From positions 1 to 21,669 of the forward strand of contig JAEDHX010000030.1 of NCBI GenBank assembly GCA_016296785.1: a stretch of DNA of 21,669 nt, read 5' to 3'. This stretch comes from Coprococcus sp. GTDB taxonomy: Bacteria; Bacillota; Clostridia; Lachnospirales; Lachnospiraceae. The notes beneath the pieces were generated by a model, which was not told the origin of the DNA, did not search any database, and worked only from the letters and a program-made list of their open reading frames with translations. A program made the translations under genes and the position numbers. This document shows positions 16,058-21,669 of the stretch, piece by piece (position 1 is the stretch's first letter; each line of letters opens with the position of its first letter).

Positions 16058-17506
16058 CTATAATTCCTCGCCATTACTTTCAATAACCTTTTTATACCAG
16101 AAATATGAATCCTTCTTATATCGGTTTAATGTTCCGCTGTTTTCGTCTTCCTCTCGGTCAACATATACAAAACCATATCTCTTCTGATATCCATTTAACC
16201 AGCTTAGAAGGTCGGTAAATGACCATGTACAGTAAGCAATAACTCTACAGCCATCTGTACATGCCTTTTTAAGTTCCTCAATATGAGCCTTAAGATAAGC
16301 TATTCTGTACTCATCATGAATCTGCCCATCTTCAAACTTATCAAATGCGCCAAGTCCATTTTCCGAAATTACTATTGGCAAATCATATCTTGAGGTGATT
16401 TCCCTGCAGCACATTCTAATTCCCATAGGATCAATTGTCCAATCCCAGTCAGTCGTAGGAAGGAATTCATTTGCAGGATTCTTATATAATCCCGGAACAC
16501 CGGAAACAGTACTTGTTCCCTTCTTTCCTGTTGTATTCATCTTGTGAGATGCACCAACACCATCAATAGGATTATACTCAGCAACACAGCTCTGGTAATA
16601 ATTCACACCCATGAAATCAATCATTGATGCCGCCTGCTTTAATATATCACTATCGCCTGACTCCATAACAGGAGCAATACCTTTGCTTTCAAGATATTTA
16701 ATTGCAGCACGAGGATATCTTCCGTAAGCATATACATCCATCCAGTAATAATTCTTAAGATCATCATAATCAGCTTTAGCCATTGCATTTTCAGGCTTTC
16801 TGTCATAAGCATAGCTTGGTGAATATGCAAATGATGCTCCTACCTTTGCGTCAGGATACCGCTTCTTTAGCTCGATAACTGCCTTAGCATGAGCCATAAA
16901 TGCATGATGGTTAACCTGATAAAAGGTCTTATCATCACCAACTTTTCCAGGTGGATGCATACCTGCCTGCCAGCCAAGACCTGTAAATATATTCTGCTCA
17001 TTCATTGTAATCCAATACTTAACTCTGTCACCAAATCTATCAAAAAGAATTGTTGCATATCTGACATAGTCATCAACTATCTGTCTGCTTTCAAAGCCAT
17101 GATACTGCTCTTCAAGTGCATATGGCATATCCCAATGGTATATAGTAACCATAGGCTCAATACCATAAGACAAAAGCTCATTTATAAGATCGTCATAGAA
17201 CTTAATTCCCGCCTCGTTTATTTCTCCATTTCCATCCGGAATTATTCTAGGCCAGGAGATAGAAAATCTATATGTCTTAAGGCCCATTTCAGCCATAAGC
17301 TTTACATCTTCCTTAAATCTGTGATAATGGTCAACCGCCTTATCACCTGTCGTTGCCTTAAAAGTCTTGCCGGGAATTCTTACAAAGGAATCCCAATTTG
17401 AAGGACCTTTTCCATCTTCATCCCATGCGCCCTCAACCTGGTACGCAGCAGATGCACTTCCCCAAAGAAAATCCTGAGGAAAGCCTGTTTCTCTCTCAAA
17501 GTACAT
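16058..17506 (-). CDS. GH1 family glycosidase, probably 6-phospho-beta-glycosidase
   Basis: This 482-residue (beta/alpha)8 retaining glycosidase has the GH1 signature FLWGSASAAYQVEGAWDEDG (13-32), the acid/base Glu170 in TMNEQN and the nucleophile Glu382 in IVISENGLG. The segment DLLSWLNGYQKRYGFVYVD (432-450) supplies Ser435, Lys442 and Tyr444 in the S-x6-K-x-Y spacing that binds the 6-phosphate in phospho-beta-glycosidases, and Trp436 occupies the position typical of 6-phospho-beta-galactosidase LacG. So a phosphorylated disaccharide delivered by a PTS is the likely substrate, galacto or gluco undecided. No signal peptide: it is cytoplasmic. AAAGGAGA lies 7 nt before the ATG. No PTS gene is in the window. 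It is 24 nt behind the sir2 gene. Confidence 0.9.
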   Translation of the reverse strand: MYFERETGFPQDFLWGSASAAYQVEGAWDEDGKGPSNWDSFVRIPGKTFKATTGDKAVDHYHRFKEDVKLMAEMGLKTYRFSISWPRIIPDGNGEINEAGIKFYDDLINELLSYGIEPMVTIYHWDMPYALEEQYHGFESRQIVDDYVRYATILFDRFGDRVKYWITMNEQNIFTGLGWQAGMHPPGKVGDDKTFYQVNHHAFMAHAKAVIELKKRYPDAKVGASFAYSPSYAYDRKPENAMAKADYDDLKNYYWMDVYAYGRYPRAAIKYLESKGIAPVMESGDSDILKQAASMIDFMGVNYYQSCVAEYNPIDGVGASHKMNTTGKKGTSTVSGVPGLYKNPANEFLPTTDWDWTIDPMGIRMCCREITSRYDLPIVISENGLGAFDKFEDGQIHDEYRIAYLKAHIEELKKACTDGCRVIAYCTWSFTDLLSWLNGYQKRYGFVYVDREEDENSGTLNRYKKDSYFWYKKVIESNGEEL

Positions 17507-17530
17507 ATCATATCTCCTTTCACTTTATAA

Positions 17531-18262
17531 TTACACAGAAATGCTTCCAAGCACTTCTCCTATTTTGTCTGAAATTAGTAAATCCGCCTGAGAATCACTG
17601 CTTGTTGCTGCCATATTTATTACAACAAGCTTCTTCCCATTAAAATATTTAATAAGTCCTGCTGCAGGATATACAACAAGAGAGGTTCCGCCTATTATCA
17701 ATGTATCTGCATTCGATATATATGATATTGCAGCCTCAATATCCTCCGGCTTAAGAGCCTCTTCATATAGTACTACATCAGGCTTTACCAGTCCACCACA
17801 AGAACAATGAGGAACGCCATCTGAATCAGATATATAATCAAGGTCATAAAATGCATGGCATCTTTCGCAATAGTTTCTATGAATAGAACCATGAAGCTCA
17901 ACAACATTTTTGCTGCCTGCAAGCTGATGAAGGCCATCAATATTCTGAGTAATCACTGCATTAAGTTTGCCTGCCGCTTCAAGCTCTGCAAGCTTGATAT
18001 GCGCCTTATTTGGCTTTGCATCCTTATATATCATCTTATCCTTATAGAATCTATAGAACTCCTCGGTATTATACCTAAAAAAGCTATGGCTTACAATTGT
18101 TTCGGGAGAGAATTTATACTTCTGGCTATACAGCCCGTCAACGCTTCTAAAATCAGGTATTCCACTTTCAGTCGAAACACCGGCGCCACCAAAGAAAACT
18201 ATATTCTCTGATTCATCTATTATCCGCTGAAGCTCATTAATTTTGTTCATATCTGCACCCAT
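17531..18262 (-). CDS. cobB: Sir2-family NAD-dependent protein deacylase
   Basis: Sirtuins remove acetyl or other acyl groups from lysines with NAD as co-substrate. The 243 residues carry GAGVSTESGIPDFR (26-39), TQNID (105-109), catalytic His124 in ELHG, GTSLVVYPA (192-200) and a zinc site with Cys132, Cys135, Cys153 and Cys155. The second zinc pair is C-x-C rather than C-x2-C. Overall layout is close to the Thermotoga-type (class U) bacterial sirtuins and lacks the Tyr-x2-Arg pair that marks desuccinylases. AAGGAGG lies 8 nt before the ATG at 18262. It heads an operon with the glycosidase and B6 kinase; I see no convincing promoter between the upstream terminator and this gene. The absence of extra domains makes it a plain deacylase, not a phage-defence sirtuin. 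Confidence 0.93.
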   Translation of the reverse strand: MGADMNKINELQRIIDESENIVFFGGAGVSTESGIPDFRSVDGLYSQKYKFSPETIVSHSFFRYNTEEFYRFYKDKMIYKDAKPNKAHIKLAELEAAGKLNAVITQNIDGLHQLAGSKNVVELHGSIHRNYCERCHAFYDLDYISDSDGVPHCSCGGLVKPDVVLYEEALKPEDIEAAISYISNADTLIIGGTSLVVYPAAGLIKYFNGKKLVVINMAATSSDSQADLLISDKIGEVLGSISV

Positions 18263-18320
18263 AACAATATCCTCCTTATTAACTTCTGAATTTGCTTCAC
18301 TAGAGAGTCATTCTCCCAGA

Positions 18321-18354
18321 TTAAAACAGGGGTTATGGCAAGAGTCATAACCCC
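18321..18354 (-). terminator. Terminator of the cdaA-cdaR operon
   Basis: On the minus strand GGGGTTATG (18354-18346) and CATAACCCC (18337-18329) form a perfect 9-bp stem with an 8-nt loop, followed by TGTTTTAA. It begins about 12 nt past the cdaR stop. Confidence 0.85.
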
Positions 18355-18365
18355 ACATATTACTT

Positions 18366-19595
18366 CTACGGCATCGCACTTACCGTTATTACAATATTAC
18401 ATGATGATACAACCGTATAACCATCATCAGCTTCTATTATTGGCGATACATTATTTGCTCCAAGTGACAGCTCCTTACCATCAACCCAAATATTCAAATC
18501 ACCTGCAGTAAGCTCTGACACTACATTTGAAGAGCCGCTAACCTTAACTGCATGTCCATTATCAAAGGATATCTCATAATAATAATTATCTGTCTTATTC
18601 TTTATTGTAATATTTTCGGCAGATATATCTATATCCTTCTCAATACTTTTCTCAATAGTAACCTTAACATTAATATTTCTGTTATCTTCAGCAACCACTA
18701 TTCCTTCCGGCAGATACTTCATAACATCAATAGTCGCCTCATAATTTGTTTCATATCCGGTAATATCAATATCGTCAATATCAATACTATTGATTGATGA
18801 AAGCTTTAGCGATTCACCACCAATAGATATCATTTCCGGTACATATTCCGTTGATGTAACAACATAACCCTCAGACGGCTTTCCCTTAACATCAATATTA
18901 ACAGCCACCTTCTTAATCTTGTAAATCGGCACAGTAACCTCAATACTTTCAGTGTCACAAACAAGTGTCTTTTGAGATACCTCTTCCCCGGATTTATTAA
19001 TAAATACAGGCTCACAATTAGTTGACACATTTTCATTTCTGCCCGTCACATCAACAATAAGCTTAACCATATCAATACTGCTTACTACACTCTCAGGTCC
19101 TTTAACAGTAATAAGGTTCGGCGTTGCGATTCCATTTCCCGCTATATAACCTTCTGCAACATCACCTGTTGTTTCAACCATTACAGGTACTGAAGCAGAA
19201 GTCTCCTTCTCAAGTTCAACACGCATTACATCATCTACAACAGTAATGCTAATGCTGTTCTTCTTATGCTCATCCTTAGCAACTACCTTAATCGGAACAG
19301 CATTTGTAATAGATATCTCAGATAAATCAGCAGTTGCAATAAAATCGTCCTTATCCATAGCACTGACAACAGACTTTCTACCCTTGATAATAATATCTAC
19401 AGTTTCACCTGAAGTAATTGTAAACAATTGATTCTGGTCAGCAATAGCTTCCTCATTCAACAATTCAATAGGAATATCCTTAATCTGTTTTGTAACAGCA
19501 GAATCGTCGATATTCAACACAGCAACCCAAACAATAAATCCCAGGATAACAGCAAGCAGCTTAAGGCCAAGATTACTAAACAGCTTTTCTTTCAT
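18366..19595 (-). CDS. cdaR: YbbR-domain protein, regulator of diadenylate cyclase
   Basis: CdaR is a membrane-anchored extracellular protein that binds and modulates CdaA. The 409-residue product has one N-terminal membrane segment (about 10-28, LLAVILGFIVWVAVL) and then about four similar beta-rich YbbR units (roughly 35-125, 130-215, 220-305 and 310-405), with repeated features such as VxVKGxxSVVSxID, VKGPESVVSSID and ISIGGESLKLSSINSID. Its ATG overlaps the cdaA TAA stop by one base (TAATG), with AAAGGGGGG as ribosome site, so the two are translationally coupled. It is the last gene before a terminator; glmM, which often follows in Firmicutes, is absent here. Confidence 0.92.
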   Translation of the reverse strand: MKEKLFSNLGLKLLAVILGFIVWVAVLNIDDSAVTKQIKDIPIELLNEEAIADQNQLFTITSGETVDIIIKGRKSVVSAMDKDDFIATADLSEISITNAVPIKVVAKDEHKKNSISITVVDDVMRVELEKETSASVPVMVETTGDVAEGYIAGNGIATPNLITVKGPESVVSSIDMVKLIVDVTGRNENVSTNCEPVFINKSGEEVSQKTLVCDTESIEVTVPIYKIKKVAVNIDVKGKPSEGYVVTSTEYVPEMISIGGESLKLSSINSIDIDDIDITGYETNYEATIDVMKYLPEGIVVAEDNRNINVKVTIEKSIEKDIDISAENITIKNKTDNYYYEISFDNGHAVKVSGSSNVVSELTAGDLNIWVDGKELSLGANNVSPIIEADDGYTVVSSCNIVITVSAMP

Positions 19596-20479
19596 TATCT
19601 AGCCCCCCTTTCACGGGTATTAACCTTTGATTTTTTAGAGGTTTTATGCTTTTTGTCTTCTCGTCTTCTAGGTGTATTCTTACAAAGCATCTGCAAATGC
19701 TTTCTCACATTTTCCGTATCAAGATTTCTAAATAGTTCGCCACCCTTAGCGATAGAAATAGAGCCTGTTTCCTCTGAAACAATAAGAGTAACACTATCAG
19801 AAACTTCACTAATACCAATTCCAGCTCTATGTCTTGTTCCAAGCTCTTTATTAATCGAATCATTTGCGGAAAGAGGCAAATAACATGTTGCTGACACTAC
19901 TCTGTTCTTCCTAATGATAACAGCGCCATCATGAAGAGGTGTGTTATGCTCAAAGATATTAAGGAGAAGCTGATTTGTAACTACTGCATCTATACTGATA
20001 CCGGTATCAATATATTCTCCAAGTGCAACCTCATTTTCAATTACAATAAGTGCACCTGTTCTATTTGCCGAAAGTACTGTAACAGTCTTTACAAGCTCAT
20101 AGACAGTTTTTTCGGTAAGACATCCCTCTTCTTCTCCCTCACGCATAATATACTTTACAAGCTTCTTTCTGCCAAGCTGCTCTAATCCTCGTCTAAACTC
20201 AGGCTGAAACAGAATAATCACAGCTATAATTCCAACATTCAACGCATTCTTCAAGAGAAACAGTATGGTATTAAGCTGAAAAACCGCAGCAGCAGCTGTG
20301 AATAATGCGATCACGATAATACCCTTAAGCAAAGTCCATGCTCTACTCGTCTTGAACCAAAGCATTATCTTATATATTGCAAAAGACAGAATAAGTATCT
20401 CCACAATATCAAACGCATCAGGAACTGCTATATAAAACCAGTCAAAATATGTTTGAAAAAAAGTAATTATTTTGTCCAT
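19595..20479 (-). CDS. cdaA: Diadenylate cyclase CdaA (c-di-AMP synthase)
   Basis: CdaA joins two ATP into c-di-AMP, the second messenger for potassium and turgor control and wall homeostasis. The 294 residues comprise three membrane segments (about 24-42, 50-67 and 71-91) and a cytoplasmic DAC domain with the catalytic motifs DGA (184-186, LHDGAVI) and RHR (216-218, GTRHRAGIG). Residues 265-294 form a very basic tail (RRREDKKHKTSKKSK), longer than I would expect. GGAGG lies 5 nt before the ATG. The gene is followed with a one-base overlap by cdaR. Confidence 0.97.
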   Translation of the reverse strand: MDKIITFFQTYFDWFYIAVPDAFDIVEILILSFAIYKIMLWFKTSRAWTLLKGIIVIALFTAAAAVFQLNTILFLLKNALNVGIIAVIILFQPEFRRGLEQLGRKKLVKYIMREGEEEGCLTEKTVYELVKTVTVLSANRTGALIVIENEVALGEYIDTGISIDAVVTNQLLLNIFEHNTPLHDGAVIIRKNRVVSATCYLPLSANDSINKELGTRHRAGIGISEVSDSVTLIVSEETGSISIAKGGELFRNLDTENVRKHLQMLCKNTPRRREDKKHKTSKKSKVNTRERGAR

Positions 20480-20501
20480 ACCTTCCTCCCATTAAAATGA
20501 T

Positions 20502-20525
20502 ATGACCTGACTTAAGCCAGGTCAT
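20502..20525 (-). other. Intergenic stem-loop ahead of cdaA
   Basis: On the minus strand ATGACCTGG and TCAGGTCAT form a 9-bp stem (one G-T) around CTTAAG. It is followed by ATCATTTTAATG and lies 20 nt upstream of the cdaA ribosome site. It may be a partial terminator that lowers cdaA-cdaR expression, or an RNA-processing site; the short T-run makes full termination unlikely. Confidence 0.5.
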
Positions 20526-20539
20526 AAAAATACCAAATA

Positions 20540-21511
20540 TTATCTGGTAGCACCATTTACAGAATCATCACCATTTGAATTATTATTGCCCGAGCTAATA
20601 GTTCTTACAGTCTTTTTCTGCTTTCCCATGACTACCTTTGGAACTGCCTTAACATAATAATAGTATTCATCATCCTCAAACTGTGTATTCTCAACACGTG
20701 AATAATCAACAACACCCTTGAAGAATTGAACAACAACTGCCACTAACAGCGCCAATATTGATCCAATTAAAGCTCCGCCAATTGATACATCTGCATCAAC
20801 TGCAAAATTACCAACAAGGAATAATACTATCTCAAGAATACCACCTGAAACTATGGCAGCATACCATGAAAAATCAAATGAAAGTCTGTAAATTATATTA
20901 CCTATTACTATTACTGCCGCAAATACGATAACAGTAAGAATAAGTGTTTTGTTATCAACAAGACACTGGAAAATGTATTTGTAGCCCTCAACAATCTCCT
21001 CGTCTGTTGATTCTCTGATAAGGTTTGTGTAATCTGCAGCATACTTTAAGAAATAGTAGAATACACATCCAAAGGCTGCAGGTATTACGCCGGCTGCACC
21101 AACAAGCATTGCTGCAAGAATAGGCATAAAATACTGGAACTTAATAATAAAGAAAAACGGCATAAACATAATCAGCCATGTTGTCTTAGGGAAAAACCTT
21201 ATGTATACGCAATACATGATAATAAACAAAAGAACAAATACGATTGCCAATTCCATATTCGCACTTACCATCTGTGCACATGCATACATGCCACCTAGTG
21301 CAAGTGTAATACCCTCTGACATAAATGCTCCAATTGCCGCTAATGCAAAAATGACTACAAATCTGCTAAGTGTTGCATTATATCCTGTGAGATGTGAAAT
21401 TGACCAAAACATTACAATTGCCAAAATGAATTTCACAACAGGTGATATAAACTTATTATATTTACTACAAAAATTCTTTATCTCATCACGAATAGTAAGT
21501 AATGATGCCAT
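20540..21511 (-). CDS. Polytopic membrane protein of unknown function upstream of cdaA
   Basis: I do not recognise a named family. The 323-residue protein has about eight to nine hydrophobic segments (near 22-42, 48-66, 67-85, 86-105, 112-128, 129-155, 190-210, 217-238 and 243-266) and a cytoplasmic-looking C-terminal tail of about 55 residues with an acidic-aromatic patch EDDEYYYYVKAVPKV and an Asn/Ser-rich end. There is a soluble linker (about 160-188, rich in Glu and Asp). AAGGAGG lies 12 nt before the ATG, a little far. The start is 3 nt past the stop of the upstream partial gene, and cdaA follows after 60 nt with a hairpin between, so it is in the cdaA operon. A link to c-di-AMP or wall synthesis is inference from position only. 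Confidence 0.85.
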   Translation of the reverse strand: MASLLTIRDEIKNFCSKYNKFISPVVKFILAIVMFWSISHLTGYNATLSRFVVIFALAAIGAFMSEGITLALGGMYACAQMVSANMELAIVFVLLFIIMYCVYIRFFPKTTWLIMFMPFFFIIKFQYFMPILAAMLVGAAGVIPAAFGCVFYYFLKYAADYTNLIRESTDEEIVEGYKYIFQCLVDNKTLILTVIVFAAVIVIGNIIYRLSFDFSWYAAIVSGGILEIVLFLVGNFAVDADVSIGGALIGSILALLVAVVVQFFKGVVDYSRVENTQFEDDEYYYYVKAVPKVVMGKQKKTVRTISSGNNNSNGDDSVNGATR

Positions 21512-21514
21512 CTT

Positions 21515-21669
21515 CTATCTCGTCCTCCTTCTCTTTGCAGGTCGCTTCGTCTTGTTTTCTCTATCGTAAAAATCAATCAGCTTCTTAAGATTCTGATTAT
21601 ATTTTATCAGCTTCGGTTTCGCCTTAATATACCTATACGAATATAAAAGCCATGCAAACACAACAAAAA
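21515..21669 (-). CDS. C-terminal end of an unidentified membrane-linked protein (partial)
   Basis: The last 50 codons of a gene that enters from the right edge are visible, ending in TAG at 21517-21515. The frame begins FVVFAWLLYSYRYI, which looks like the end of a membrane segment, then a basic soluble tail ending RPAKRRRTR. The stop lies 3 nt before the ATG of the 323-residue membrane protein gene, and the end of this gene carries that gene's AAGGAGG. Function cannot be told from this fragment. Confidence 0.75.
   Translation of the reverse strand, partial: FVVFAWLLYSYRYIKAKPKLIKYNQNLKKLIDFYDRENKTKRPAKRRRTR

Noticed and set aside
16889..17401. A 170-codon open frame on the plus strand
   Set aside because: It is the antisense shadow of the GH1 gene, whose catalytic motifs are intact. 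No ribosome site or family likeness is seen on the plus strand.
17531..18262. Sirtuin as part of an anti-phage defence system
   Set aside because: It is a short stand-alone zinc-binding deacylase beside metabolic genes, with no SIR2-linked effector, nuclease or Argonaute partner nearby.
18263..18328. Promoter in front of the sirtuin operon
   Set aside because: I tried TTTAAT and TTAATA as -10 boxes, but neither has an acceptable -35 at 16-18 nt, so no site is called.

Overview
The window looks like AT-rich chromosomal DNA of a Gram-positive anaerobe, most likely a Lachnospiraceae clostridium (Butyrivibrio/Roseburia/Lachnospira type). The grounds are low GC, strong AGGAGG ribosome sites, a CIRCE-controlled clpB, a cdaA-cdaR pair, a class B sortase with an SPQTG substrate, and a very long surface protein built of YTG...DYTVxYxNN...GTAxVxITGxGNYxG repeats, a style I associate with that family. 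This placement is inference. Every gene I can support lies on the minus strand, so transcription runs from the high to the low coordinates.

In transcription order: (1) 21669-18366, the C-terminal tail of an unidentified membrane protein, a 323-residue polytopic membrane protein, cdaA (diadenylate cyclase) and cdaR (YbbR regulator), tightly packed and closed by a hairpin terminator. (2) 18262-15148, a compact operon of a Sir2 NAD-dependent deacylase, a GH1 glycosidase with a phospho-sugar binding motif, and a pyridoxal/pyridoxamine kinase, ending in a strong terminator. (3) 15063-11033, a perfect CIRCE operator over a clpB promoter, clpB, then glyA with its own promoter. (4) 11025-7904, a cell-envelope module: an LCP-family protein, a class B sortase (stop/start overlap) and a small secreted protein with an SPQTG sorting signal, closed by a terminator. 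(5) 7901-7650, an intergenic stretch with a GC-rich cluster of small palindromes (REP-like) and a promoter. (6) 7649-1, an open reading frame of at least 2549 codons that runs off the window: a signal peptide followed by 31 complete and one partial Ig-like tandem repeats.

The cell-surface half of the window is the most interesting part. The sortase, its probable SPQTG substrate and an LCP protein lie in a row immediately upstream of the giant repeat protein. LCP and sortase share a similar short helical motif in their unusually long N-terminal cytoplasmic tails. Whether the giant protein also carries a sorting signal cannot be seen, because its C-terminus is outside the window. The rest is mostly housekeeping: c-di-AMP synthesis, chaperone, one-carbon metabolism and vitamin B6 salvage.
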